A stretch of DNA of 64,000 bases. It comes from Corallococcus sp. EGB (lineage in GTDB: Bacteria; Myxococcota; Myxococcia; Myxococcales; Myxococcaceae). Both the position numbers and the translations under genes were made by a program. The notes beneath the pieces were generated by a model, which saw nothing but the letters and a program-made list of their open reading frames with translations, was not told the origin of the DNA and did not search any database. The stretch spans positions 3,162,001 through 3,226,000 of the forward strand of contig NZ_CP079946.1 in NCBI RefSeq assembly GCF_019968905.1, given 5' to 3'. Positions 1 through 7,927 of the stretch are shown piece by piece. Within the stretch, counting starts at the first letter, position 1, and every line of letters begins with the position of its first letter.

Positions 1-773
1 GCAGCTACGACGGTCTGACGGTGAAGCGCGACTCGTTCCTGGACAACCTGCTGGCGGCGGACGCGTTCGAGCAGGCGCGCCAGCTGCGCAAGGTGGGCCA
101 GCCGGTGGACCGCCAGGAGTGGTTCATGTCGCCGCCCACGGTGAACGCCTACTACAACGCGGCCACCAACGAGATTGTGTTCCCGGCGGGCATCCTCCAG
201 CCGCCGTTCTTCGGGCGGGACGCTTCCGCGGCGGTGAACTTCGGCGCCATGGGCATGGTGGTGGGCCACGAAATCACGCACGGCTTCGACGACGAGGGCC
301 GCCAGTTCGACGCGGACGGCAACCTGCGCACGTGGTGGACCCCGGCGTCGGACAAGGCCTTCCGCGAGCGCGTGGCCTGCGTGAAGAACCAGTATGACGG
401 GTACACCGCCGTGGACGACGTGAAGGTGAACGGCAAGCTCACCCTGGGCGAGAACGTCGCGGACCTGGGCGGCCTCAAGCTGGCGTACGCGGCCATGGAG
501 GCGTACCTGGCGAAGCACCCGGACCAGGCGGCGAAGGCCAGCTCCTACCGCTTCACGCCGGGGCAGCAGTTCTTCCTCGCGCACGCGCAATCGTGGTGCT
601 CGAAGATTCGTAACGAGGCTGCGCGGCAGCGGGCGATGACGGATTCGCACTCGCCGGCGTTCCTGCGCGTGAAGGGGCCGGATGTGAACCTGCCGCAGTT
701 CCAGCAGGCCTTCTCCTGCCCCGCGGGGTCGCCGATGGTGGCGCCCGCCGCGAACCGCTGTGAGGTGTGGTAG
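1..773 (+). CDS. M13-family zinc metallopeptidase, C-terminal part
   Basis: The reading frame is open from the window edge (codons in phase from base 3) and ends with TAG at 771-773, so the N-terminal part lies outside the window. The visible part is the catalytic half of a neprilysin/PepO-type M13 peptidase. It has the substrate-binding NAYYNA motif near 144, the zinc motif HEITH at about 266-280 followed by GFDDEGRQFD, and the downstream glutamate motif ENVADLGG near 451. The C-terminus carries the conserved arginine/proline segment and cysteines of the family. Myxobacterial members are usually secreted or lipid-anchored endopeptidases, but the export signal cannot be seen here. Confidence 0.93.
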   Translation, partial: SYDGLTVKRDSFLDNLLAADAFEQARQLRKVGQPVDRQEWFMSPPTVNAYYNAATNEIVFPAGILQPPFFGRDASAAVNFGAMGMVVGHEITHGFDDEGRQFDADGNLRTWWTPASDKAFRERVACVKNQYDGYTAVDDVKVNGKLTLGENVADLGGLKLAYAAMEAYLAKHPDQAAKASSYRFTPGQQFFLAHAQSWCSKIRNEAARQRAMTDSHSPAFLRVKGPDVNLPQFQQAFSCPAGSPMVAPAANRCEVW

Positions 774-800
774 GCCTTCGGGCCCTACCTGGAGGACGTC

Positions 801-1049
801 ATGGGAATCTGCTCGTGGCTGGTGTTGGGCGGTATCGCGGGCTGGCTGGCCAGCATCATCAAGGGCACCAATGCCCGGATGGGGATGTTCGCCAACATCG
901 TCGCCGGCATCGTCGGCGCGATGGTGGGCGGCTGGGTGTTCAGCTTCTTTGGCGGCAGCGGCGTGACGGGCTTCAACCTGTACTCGCTGCTGGTGGCCAC
1001 GGTGGGTGCCGTCATCCTCCTGTCCATCCTCCAAGTCATCCGCAGATGA
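801..1049 (+). CDS. GlsB/YeaQ/YmgE family membrane protein
   Basis: An 82-residue, glycine-rich, very hydrophobic protein with three predicted membrane segments. The first begins right after the start (WLVLGGIAGWLASII), the second is NIVAGIVGAMVGGWVFSFF and the third is near the C-terminus. This length and the GGIAGWLA...G...GN.V.GI.GA pattern are typical of the GlsB/YeaQ/YmgE (transglycosylase-associated) family. These are small inner-membrane proteins often linked to general stress; the biochemical function is unknown. A GGAGG-like site lies just before the ATG. The gene is convergent with the radical SAM gene, with only 17 bases between them. Confidence 0.85.
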   Translation: MGICSWLVLGGIAGWLASIIKGTNARMGMFANIVAGIVGAMVGGWVFSFFGGSGVTGFNLYSLLVATVGAVILLSILQVIRR

Positions 1050-1066
1050 CTCCCGGCGGTCGCTGA

Positions 1067-2101
1067 CTAGAAGAGCGACAGCTGGGGTGAGGTGGAGGGC
1101 CGCGCGGGGCGCCGGAAGGTGTCCGGCGCGGCCTCCGTGACGGACGAGGCGCGCATGCCCACCTTGCGCGCCGCCGTCGCGAAGAGCTGGTGGATGGTCT
1201 GGGCGTAGAGCCCTTCGCCGCGCATGCGGTGCTTGAAGCGGCTGTCGGTGAGCTCCCCGCCGCGCGTCTCGCGGATGCGGTGCAGCACCCGGTCCGCGCG
1301 CAGGGGCAGCTTCGCGCGCAGGCGCTCCTCGAACACGGCCTGCACGGGGCCGGGCAGCCGCAGGAGCGTGTAGTGCGCGCGCGTGGCGCCGGCCTCGCGC
1401 GCGGCGGTGAGCACCCGCGCGATGTCCTCGTCGTTGAGGCCGGGGATGATGGGGGCCACGGACACGGCCACGTCGATGCCGGCCTCCGTCAGCTTGCGGA
1501 TGGCGGCCAGGCGCCGCCTGGGCGTGGCCACGAGCGGCTCCATGGCGCGCGCCAGCTCCTCGTTGTGGAAGGGGAGGCTGATGCTCACGAAGAGCTTCGT
1601 CTCCGCCGCCAGGCGCTGGAGCACGTCCAGGTCGCGCTCAATCAGCACGCCCTTGGTGACGATGCCTACGGGGTTGCGGTACTCGGCGCAGACCTCCAGG
1701 CACCGGCGGGTGAGCTGGAGTGACGCCTCCAGGGGCTGGTAGCAGTCCGTGACGCCGCTGAAGACGACCGTCTCTCCCTTCCACGACGGGCGGTCGAAGG
1801 CCTCGCGCAGGAGCTCCGGGGCGTTGGATTTGACGACGAGGCGCGTCTCGAAGTCGGTGCCCGCGCCGAAGTCCAGGTACTGGTGCGTGGGGCGCGCGTA
1901 GCAGTAGGCGCAGGCGTGGAGGCAGCCCCGGTACGGGTTGACGCTCCAGGAGAAGCACACGTCCGGGCTGTCGTTGCTCGCGATGATGGAGCGGCTGTGG
2001 TCCTCCCAGACCTCGAGGCGTGCGGGGGGGATCTCGTCCAGGTACTCCACCGCGGTGCTCGCCCAGGGGTTGGGCGGATTGTCGACGGGACGGGCCTTCA
2101 C
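1067..2101 (-). CDS. PA0069-type radical SAM protein (SplB-like)
   Basis: A 344-residue protein with a radical SAM cluster motif CLHACAYC near residue 60, preceded by SVNPYRGC. That combination is characteristic of the PA0069/spore photoproduct lyase-like subgroup (COG1533). It also has a GVTDCYQPLE segment and a TIM-barrel region with SISLPFHNEE and IIPGLND. Members bind a [4Fe-4S] cluster and S-adenosylmethionine. The substrate of this subgroup is not established to my knowledge, though the relationship to photoproduct lyase suggests nucleic acid or cofactor chemistry. A palindrome resembling a LexA operator lies 16-31 bases upstream of the start. The C-terminal tail is basic and proline-rich. 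Confidence 0.88.
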   Translation of the reverse strand: MKARPVDNPPNPWASTAVEYLDEIPPARLEVWEDHSRSIIASNDSPDVCFSWSVNPYRGCLHACAYCYARPTHQYLDFGAGTDFETRLVVKSNAPELLREAFDRPSWKGETVVFSGVTDCYQPLEASLQLTRRCLEVCAEYRNPVGIVTKGVLIERDLDVLQRLAAETKLFVSISLPFHNEELARAMEPLVATPRRRLAAIRKLTEAGIDVAVSVAPIIPGLNDEDIARVLTAAREAGATRAHYTLLRLPGPVQAVFEERLRAKLPLRADRVLHRIRETRGGELTDSRFKHRMRGEGLYAQTIHQLFATAARKVGMRASSVTEAAPDTFRRPARPSTSPQLSLF

Positions 2102-2116
2102 CCGGCAAGGGTGCGG

Positions 2117-2132
2117 CTGAATGCCTGTTCAG
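2117..2132. promoter_or_regulatory. LexA-like palindrome
   Basis: CTGAATGCCTGTTCAG is an imperfect inverted repeat (CTGAA-N6-TTCAG) ending in the GTTCAG half-site that I recall from the M. xanthus LexA consensus. It lies between the divergent radical SAM gene (start at 2101) and the plus-strand gene starting at 2203, so it could control either. A second, perfect palindrome of the same type is at 51025-51040. Operator function is inferred. Confidence 0.4.
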
Positions 2133-2202
2133 TCAAGCCTGCTTGCGGTGTTCGGGGAGACCCGGGGATGTCTGGCAGAGCGGCTCGCTATGCTCACGCG
2201 CC

Positions 2203-3174
2203 ATGTGGCGATCCATCCGGTACTCCGTCGACGTCCATTACACCTGGGTCGGGCCTCCGGACACGTCCGGCGAGGACCGGGACATTGGCGGCCCCATCCG
2301 GATGCGGCTCAAGCTGAAGAACGGGTACACGACGGCGTACCAGATGTACTTCTGGTGCCTGGATGCGCACGTCGCCGCGTTCCAGAAGAAGTTCGCCGCG
2401 CGTGGCAGGAAGGACATCACCGTGCGCGGCATGGAGTCCTTCCTGGCTGGCGCCAGGGGGACGCTGTACCGGCTCTGGTACTGGTACGGCGCCAGGGAGA
2501 CGGATCTCCTCGCGCGCGTCACGCCCATCATCGCCGCCGCGGCCAAGGGCGACGCGTCGGTGCGCGAGCGGGTGAACGCCAAGAATGTCTGGGGCTTCTT
2601 CACCCTCTACACGTGGGGCGGTTACCACTTCGACACGGGCATCGAGCCGGATCCGGAGCGCCCGCTCAACCTGTCCTATTTCAAGTCCTTCATGGTGCCC
2701 GCCGCGCTGGCGAAGGGCGCTGGCGGGCTGCGGCTCTTCCACGCCACGAAGACGCGCATCGGCGGGCTCGACAGCTTCTGTAGCGCCGTGCCAGGGACCA
2801 GCGAGACGCTGAAGGCCTTTGACGATAACGCCGCCGTCGACAATCCGGTCACCGCGCAGCACGTGGACGTGTGGGCGCTCTACAGTGAGCGCTACGACGC
2901 GCGGGCCATGCGTGCGCTCTATTGGTACTGCTGCGTCTGGGAGAAGCTGGAGGAGTTGCGAAAGAAGGAGGGCAACAACAGCGAGCCCTACAAGGCCGCG
3001 TGCCGCTCCGCGATCATCGACGCGCTCTACACCACGCTCTCCCACAGCGAGAAGGGAGCCTGCCTGGATGCCATCCCGCGCACGTGCATGTGGGACGCGG
3101 GGGCGGACATCGCTGATGGGAAGATCGCCGAGCTGGGACTCCTGAAGAAGTACTACGGCTCGCACCGCAAGTAG
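2203..3174 (+). CDS. Hypothetical protein (323 aa)
   Basis: I do not recognise this protein. I place the start at the ATG at 2203 (MWRSIRYSVDVHYTWVG) because the codons before it lack coding bias and overlap the LexA-like box. It has no signal peptide or membrane segment. It is rich in tryptophan and tyrosine, with aromatic clusters such as YRLWYWYG and ALYWYCCVW, and the second half looks helical. Codon choice is less extreme than in the neighbours (more A or T in third positions), which fits a rarely expressed or acquired gene. A soluble cytoplasmic protein is likely; the function is unknown. Confidence 0.7.
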   Translation: MWRSIRYSVDVHYTWVGPPDTSGEDRDIGGPIRMRLKLKNGYTTAYQMYFWCLDAHVAAFQKKFAARGRKDITVRGMESFLAGARGTLYRLWYWYGARETDLLARVTPIIAAAAKGDASVRERVNAKNVWGFFTLYTWGGYHFDTGIEPDPERPLNLSYFKSFMVPAALAKGAGGLRLFHATKTRIGGLDSFCSAVPGTSETLKAFDDNAAVDNPVTAQHVDVWALYSERYDARAMRALYWYCCVWEKLEELRKKEGNNSEPYKAACRSAIIDALYTTLSHSEKGACLDAIPRTCMWDAGADIADGKIAELGLLKKYYGSHRK

Positions 3175-3192
3175 CCCAGGGCCCGGAAACAC

Positions 3193-3235
3193 GAAGGCCG
3201 GCAGACCCGAGTTTCCTCAAGGACTCCCGGCCTTC
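3193..3235 (-). terminator. Rho-independent terminator of the 3234-4325 gene
   Basis: The inverted repeat GAAGGCCGG/CCGGCCTTC (3193-3201 and 3227-3235) overlaps the stop codon of the minus-strand gene. It is followed on that strand by the tail GTGTTTCC. Two more minus-strand terminators in the window (4387-4419 and 25311-25347) end in the same stem edge and tail. Confidence 0.6.
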
Positions 3236-4325
3236 AGGGCGTTGTATTCGCTCCAGTGCCGGGGACGGCGGGCCCCCAGGGCATGGGCAGCCGCTTCGGA
3301 GTCAGATGGTGGCGCTGCTTGAACTGCTGCCACTGCGGGCGCAGCGACGGGTCGTCCGGCGTACCGCCAAAGGCGCGTAGCAGCGGATCCCCGGGCTGCT
3401 CGGGGCGGGGCAGAGGCTTTTCTCCGTAGCGCTCGCGCAGCAGATCGAACGCGCTGCGTACCCAGTGCGGCGGCGCCTTCTTCTCCGCGAGAATGGACTC
3501 CAGGGCGCGAGCCGCCATGCGGTCCACCTCGGTGCTTTCGTGGCCGCGGAGCACCGTCAGCATCATGGGCAACGTGCGGTCCAATGAGGGCGCGGTCACG
3601 AACGCCTGTGCGAGCTGCTCCCGATGCAGGGTTGACAGAGGGGCCAGGCGAGGCCGCTTGAAGTCATAGGCCGAAAGGGCCTCATCGGACGCGGAGGCCA
3701 ATCCATACAAACCATCCCACCGGGTCGCGGGATGTGCGGCCACGTACACCAGCCAGTCCGTGCGCGCCGCTGTCACGCCGGCCTCCCGGCCCGCGGCCCG
3801 GGCGACGATGGCCTGTTCCTCCGCCAACCGGAAGCGCTGCACGGCTCGCCGATAGGCCGCGAGCTCGTCTTCACTTTCCGGATAGCGCGTCCCGTAGGAC
3901 AGCGCGAGGGTCCGCCAACGACCGTCCCTTCGTTCGAGGAACGCGACGACCGCGAGTCCTGGCTCGTAACGGGCGGGAGCTGGACAAATGAGGCTCCCGT
4001 TGAAGTGAACCTCGAGCTGCTCGTCCGGGCGCGCCGCCGTTCCTCGCCACACCTCCCGAATCCGCAGGCGCGCGATCTGGCCGTCGTCAAAGCCGTCGAG
4101 TCCAGCTTCCTTCTCGGAAGAGGTCGGCGGGGGCGCCCACGTCACCGCCTCCACATCCGCCCATACGACCAGCTCCGAGGACTGCGTGAGTTCCCGGAGC
4201 GTCCAGGGCGAGATGGGGAAGGCCTCGGCGTGGAGAAGAGGGGCGAGGACCACGGCCAGCGCCAGCGGCAGGCGCAGCCGGGGACGAAGCGCGCCACGAC
4301 GGGACCAGGGGGCTGCCTCACACAT
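3234..4325 (-). CDS. Secreted hypothetical protein (363 aa)
   Basis: The ATG at 4325 is preceded by a good ribosome site (AGAGGAG, five bases away). The first 36 residues form a long signal peptide: a basic N-region, then LPLALAVVLAPLL and a cut near AEA. The mature part begins with ...LRELTQSSELVVWADVEAV, a pattern seen in exported proteins of myxobacteria, and includes a beta-rich segment with CPAPARYEPGLAVVAFLERRDG. The C-terminal half is helical and may hold HEAT-like repeats (MARALESIL...WVRSAFDLLRERYG). No catalytic motif is visible. Probably periplasmic or secreted; function unknown. Confidence 0.75.
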   Translation of the reverse strand: MCEAAPWSRRGALRPRLRLPLALAVVLAPLLHAEAFPISPWTLRELTQSSELVVWADVEAVTWAPPPTSSEKEAGLDGFDDGQIARLRIREVWRGTAARPDEQLEVHFNGSLICPAPARYEPGLAVVAFLERRDGRWRTLALSYGTRYPESEDELAAYRRAVQRFRLAEEQAIVARAAGREAGVTAARTDWLVYVAAHPATRWDGLYGLASASDEALSAYDFKRPRLAPLSTLHREQLAQAFVTAPSLDRTLPMMLTVLRGHESTEVDRMAARALESILAEKKAPPHWVRSAFDLLRERYGEKPLPRPEQPGDPLLRAFGGTPDDPSLRPQWQQFKQRHHLTPKRLPMPWGPAVPGTGANTTP

Positions 4326-4386
4326 GGGGGCTCCTCTCGCTTGACCCGGACGAGTCTTCCAGAGTCGCGGGAGCCTGGAAACACGA

Positions 4387-4419
4387 AGGCCGGTGGTTCC
4401 GTGAAGGAACCACCGGCCT
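4387..4419 (-). terminator. Strong terminator downstream of tRNA-Gly
   Basis: A perfect 14-base-pair stem (AGGCCGGTGGTTCC with its complement) and a GTGAA loop lie 12 bases past the 3' end of the minus-strand tRNA. The minus-strand tail reads TCGTGTTTCC. The plus-strand side is also pyrimidine-rich (GTGTCTCTTC), so it could act in both directions. Confidence 0.8.
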
Positions 4420-4431
4420 GTGTCTCTTCAG

Positions 4432-4504
4432 AGCGGCGGAAGGGATTCGAACCCTCGACCCCGAGCTTGGGAAGCTCGTGCTCTACCAACTGAGCTACCA
4501 CCGC
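4432..4504 (-). tRNA. tRNA-Gly (anticodon CCC)
   Basis: Read on the minus strand, the sequence folds as a complete cloverleaf. The acceptor stem is GCGGTGG paired with CCGCCGC (one U-G pair), the D arm is GCTCAGTTGGTAGAGC, and the anticodon arm CGAGC-TTCCCAA-GCTCG carries CCC. The T arm contains the standard GGTTCGAATCC. The discriminator base is U, and CCA is not encoded, so it must be added by the CCA enzyme. It reads GGG glycine codons. A strong terminator follows directly. Confidence 0.96.
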
Positions 4505-4552
4505 GGGTGCTGCGTGAAGCGGGGCCCAAAGTAGGGGCGGGGCCCAGCCTTG

Positions 4553-4873
4553 TCAACGGGAAGAATCGACCGCTTCCTGGCGAACAGTTCCGCAGGCGGC
4601 GCAGTACCGGGCTTCCGGCGTCCGGAGCGGTTTGCCGCAGGCCCTGCACGGCGGGCCGTATTGGGCGATGCGGTGGTGAATCACCACGTTCGGATGGCAG
4701 CCTGCGTAGCCCGTCAGCCGCTCATAGGCCCGGCTGACGGGAGCGAAGCGCGCCTCCAGGGTGGGCTCCGACGAACGGAACGCGCCGCGATAGAGGTTCG
4801 AGACCTCCTCGAACTCCTCCTCGTCCAGCATCGGAACCTCCTGCCGACATCTCCAACACCACAGCGGCTTCAT
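4553..4873 (-). CDS. Small zinc-ribbon hypothetical protein (106 aa)
   Basis: The protein has paired cysteine motifs at both ends: CWRC at residues 6-9, and CRAC plus CAAC in the last third. This is the layout of a zinc ribbon, with an acidic helical middle (LDEEEFEEVSNLYRGAF). No membrane segment or signal peptide is present. The start lies 13 bases from the stop of the upstream lipoprotein gene, so the two are probably co-transcribed. A structural or regulatory zinc-binding role is likely; I cannot name a family. Confidence 0.65.
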   Translation of the reverse strand: MKPLWCWRCRQEVPMLDEEEFEEVSNLYRGAFRSSEPTLEARFAPVSRAYERLTGYAGCHPNVVIHHRIAQYGPPCRACGKPLRTPEARYCAACGTVRQEAVDSSR

Positions 4874-4886
4874 CGCGGCCCCCCGG

Positions 4887-6851
4887 CTATTCGCCCTCCT
4901 CGACGGTGAGCTGGTAGGAGTCCTGGAAGTTCGCCTCGCGGTTCTTCGCGTCGCGCACCTCGAAGACGTAGACGCCGGGCTCGGCGCTGTAGCGGATGGT
5001 CTCCGGCTGGTCGCCCTTGGCGCGGTCGGACGTCTGCACGAGCGTCAGCTTCCCGTCCGGCTGCACCCGGTGCAGGTACAGCCCCACGTCCACCTTCAGG
5101 ATGCCCAGCAGCGTCGCCGTGATGGCCGTGCGCACCGGCCGGTCGGACAGGTCCACCCGGAAGTAGTCCACGTCCTTCGCCGGGTACACCGTGCCTCGCA
5201 CCGCCTTGCCCAACGTCAGGTCCTGCGCCCGGTCCGGTGTGTTGTTCGGCTCGCGCTCCTGGCTGCCGTTGTCCGGCACCGTCGTCACGCTGATGCGGTA
5301 GGGCTGGTCCGCGTTCTCGAAGTCCTTCACGAACTTCCCGTTCACCTTGCGGAACGACCCCTCCACCCGGAAGTAGCAGGTGCCATTGCAGGCCACGTTG
5401 TTCAGGCGCTCCGGCTCCTTCACCGCGCCGTCGTTGGCCTTGAGCAGCACCGTCTCCTTCTGCCCGTCGCCCTGCGGCGGCTCCACCATCGACAGCGTCA
5501 GGTCCAGCCGGTCCACGCCCGACAGCTCCACCTTCGCCAGCATCGGCTCGCGCGTCGTCAGCACGTAGTTGTCCACGTCCGACTTGGGCGACAGGAAGCC
5601 CTCGCGGTAGCCCGCGCCCGTCAGCGGCGTGGCCTTGAGCAGCTCGTCGTTGGGCTCCAGCTCCGCGTGCGCCCCCGCCTCCTCCTGCGACACCGTCAGC
5701 GTGTACGGCACCTGCGCGTTGTACGTGCGGCGCTGCGCCTTGCCCGTCCCCGTCCAGCCGCCCTTCACCACCACGTAGACCACCCGGTCCGTGGCCCTTA
5801 CGCCGATGTTGCGCAGCGCGAGCGGCTCGCCCTCCTTGCCCTGCAGCGTGAACAGCGGCGCCTCCGCGGCGGACAGCACCGAAATCTCCGGCCGCACGCC
5901 CTCCACGGCGGACAATTCAATCTTCAGCGCCACCGACGGAACCTCCGGCTCGGGCGGCGGGCCCGCGTCCACCGCCTGGGCCGCCATCGCTCCGCCCAGC
6001 TCTCCGGGCGCCGTGGGCATCGCGCCCTCGGACGGATGCGCGGGCGGCTCTCCGCCCCCGAACGTGCCCTCCGGAGTGGGGGAGGGCGCCTCGCTGTCGT
6101 CGATGACCGGCGTCTCGTCCGGCACCGAAGGCGGAGGCACGGCCGCGGCCGTCGCCCCCTGCGCCCCCGGAGCCGCGGGCGCGGTGCCCTGCTGTGCCGG
6201 AGCCCCGCTGTCCTGCGCCGAGGGGACCTCCCCCTCGGGCGTGGCCGGGCCGGGCAGTTCCACCCGGTACCAGTCCTCATCCCCCGAGTGCCCCAGGAAC
6301 GCCGTCACCGTCTGCCCCAGGGGCAGCGCGGCGGCGTCCACGGCGCGGTCGTTGGGCTCGCGCTCCTCGCCGTCGTTGGGCTGGCGGTACTTCACCTCCA
6401 GCGTGTACGCCCCGCCCATGCCCTTGCGCGCCGGAGACACCACCAGCCAGCGCTCCTGCTCCACGTAGAGGTTCGGGAGGCGCTCGCCCTTGCCCTCGCC
6501 CTCGCTGTTGACGCCCACCAGCCGGTTGCGGTCCTGGTCGTAGACGTCCAGCTTCACGTCCCCGCCAGGCAGGCCCGTCACCGTCACGTCCGCGATGCGC
6601 GCCGTGCCGGGGGCCAGCCGGTACCAGTCCTCGTCCAGCTTGTTGGGCTCAGCCGCCAGCCCGCCCGTCACCACGCTGTCCCGGGTGATGGCCAGCGCCT
6701 GGTCGGGCCGATCGTTGGGTTCCTTCTCCGTGAGGGCCGCGGGGCCTGTCTCCACCACGCCCGCGTCCGGCGCCTCCGCCGGCACGTCCTTCTTGCAAGA
6801 GGCCGCCCCCATCAGCCCCAGGACACAGACCCAGCCCCAACGTCGCATCAC
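4887..6851 (-). CDS. Lipoprotein with four PPC-like domains (654 aa)
   Basis: The N-terminus is a lipoprotein signal with lipobox GAASC (cysteine 19) followed by KK. Four repeats start with an EPND/EPNN motif at about residues 44, 163, 397 and 532. Each continues with a beta-rich segment ending in a DEDWYR or DVDYFRV motif, the hallmark of bacterial pre-peptidase C-terminal (PPC) domains. An alanine/proline/glutamate-rich linker of about 100 residues (roughly 205-305) separates repeats two and three. No protease domain is present, so the repeats form an independent surface or periplasmic protein. PPC domains usually act in secretion or substrate and matrix binding. The exact role is unknown. 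Confidence 0.8.
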   Translation of the reverse strand: MMRRWGWVCVLGLMGAASCKKDVPAEAPDAGVVETGPAALTEKEPNDRPDQALAITRDSVVTGGLAAEPNKLDEDWYRLAPGTARIADVTVTGLPGGDVKLDVYDQDRNRLVGVNSEGEGKGERLPNLYVEQERWLVVSPARKGMGGAYTLEVKYRQPNDGEEREPNDRAVDAAALPLGQTVTAFLGHSGDEDWYRVELPGPATPEGEVPSAQDSGAPAQQGTAPAAPGAQGATAAAVPPPSVPDETPVIDDSEAPSPTPEGTFGGGEPPAHPSEGAMPTAPGELGGAMAAQAVDAGPPPEPEVPSVALKIELSAVEGVRPEISVLSAAEAPLFTLQGKEGEPLALRNIGVRATDRVVYVVVKGGWTGTGKAQRRTYNAQVPYTLTVSQEEAGAHAELEPNDELLKATPLTGAGYREGFLSPKSDVDNYVLTTREPMLAKVELSGVDRLDLTLSMVEPPQGDGQKETVLLKANDGAVKEPERLNNVACNGTCYFRVEGSFRKVNGKFVKDFENADQPYRISVTTVPDNGSQEREPNNTPDRAQDLTLGKAVRGTVYPAKDVDYFRVDLSDRPVRTAITATLLGILKVDVGLYLHRVQPDGKLTLVQTSDRAKGDQPETIRYSAEPGVYVFEVRDAKNREANFQDSYQLTVEEGE

Positions 6852-7029
6852 GCTTCCTCCTCGGTCGGTCCGCCTTGTCGGCCTGGGCGTATCCGGGTGT
6901 CAAGCACCCCCAACTCCCGGCGAGCCGCTTTCATCCGCGCCCTCGGGCCTTCACCGCCAGGAACGCCGTGTCCGGTGCCGGCGGAAGGTGCACACCCGGG
7001 CTGGAGCCCCGGGGTGGGGCCGATCCAAG

Positions 7030-7884
7030 ATGCGCCCCATGCGCCGCCTGTCCCTCGCCTCCCTGCTGCTCGTGTCCCCGCCCGTCCTCGCCGCCACGCC
7101 CTCCGCGCCCGGCTACGCCCAGGCGGAGGCCTGGCTGGAGAAGGAGGCGCGCCCGGACCACTTCGTGCCCCTCAACCTGCTGGACGGCCGGGACACCACC
7201 GCCTGGTGCGTGGAAGGGGAGCATCCCGGCCCCGTCTTCATCGGCTTCAAGGAGCCCGTCACCCTGGACGAGGTGCGCGTCTACACGGGCGACGGCACCT
7301 CCCGGGACGCCTTCAAGGCCAACGGCCGCGTGCGCAAGTTCACCCTCACCAGCGTGGACGCGTCCCGCAGCGTCACCGTGCAGGACAAGCGCGGCCTCCA
7401 GGCCGTGCCCCTGTCCCAGCCGCTCTTCGGCGCGCGCTTCATCCTGGAGGTCGCGGACCGCTTCCCGGGCACCAGGGAGGACAGCCCGGTGTGCCTCACC
7501 GACCTCGTCCTCTACTCGGGTGGAAAGCCCCTCAACGGCCCCGCGCTCGCCACCCGCTACAAGTACGACGCGCGCGTGGCGCCGCTCGTGGGCACCTGGT
7601 TCGGCGGCCACGAGGGCGCCCCGGAGCGCTTCCTGTCCTTCTTCGTGGACGGCACCTGGCGCTTCTCGCTGGAGCCCCTGGAGACGCCCGAGCCCACCAC
7701 CGTCGTCACCGGCACCTACACCGTGTCCGGCAACAAGGTGACGTTGGACATCCCCAAGAAGGGCAAGGTGACGGCCCGCTTCGAGCGGACCCCCGCTGGC
7801 GAGGGACCGAAGTCCGCCGCCGGGCTGTCGCTGGACGGGGCGCTCCCCGAGGAGTGGGGAAGCGCCTTCCGCAGCCTGCCGTGA
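7030..7884 (+). CDS. Secreted discoidin-like domain protein (284 aa)
   Basis: The ATG at 7030 begins a signal peptide (MRPMRRLSLASLLLVSPPVLA); an in-frame ATG at 7039 is the alternative. The mature N-terminal half has the pattern NLLDGRDTTAWCVEG...IGFKEPVTLDEVRVYTGDG. That is the beta-sandwich signature of F5/8-type C (discoidin-like) carbohydrate-binding domains, including those annotated as NADase-type glycan-binding. The C-terminal half (from about residue 180) is a lipocalin-like strand pattern: GTWFGGHEGAPERFLSFF and VVTGTYTVSGNKVTLDIPKKG. Probably a periplasmic or secreted binding protein; no catalytic motif is seen. Confidence 0.7.
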   Translation: MRPMRRLSLASLLLVSPPVLAATPSAPGYAQAEAWLEKEARPDHFVPLNLLDGRDTTAWCVEGEHPGPVFIGFKEPVTLDEVRVYTGDGTSRDAFKANGRVRKFTLTSVDASRSVTVQDKRGLQAVPLSQPLFGARFILEVADRFPGTREDSPVCLTDLVLYSGGKPLNGPALATRYKYDARVAPLVGTWFGGHEGAPERFLSFFVDGTWRFSLEPLETPEPTTVVTGTYTVSGNKVTLDIPKKGKVTARFERTPAGEGPKSAAGLSLDGALPEEWGSAFRSLP

Positions 7885-7892
7885 GGGCGGGC

Positions 7893-7918
7893 GCCCGGGC
7901 GCCGGAAAGGGCCCGGGC
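7893..7918. terminator. Possible bidirectional terminator
   Basis: GCCCGGGC occurs twice (7893-7900 and 7911-7918) and, being self-complementary, can form an 8-base-pair stem with a 10-base loop. It sits between the convergent genes ending at 7884 and 7928. The tails are only weakly T-rich (CTTCCTGG on the plus side). Confidence 0.4.
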
Positions 7919-7927
7919 CTTCCTGGC

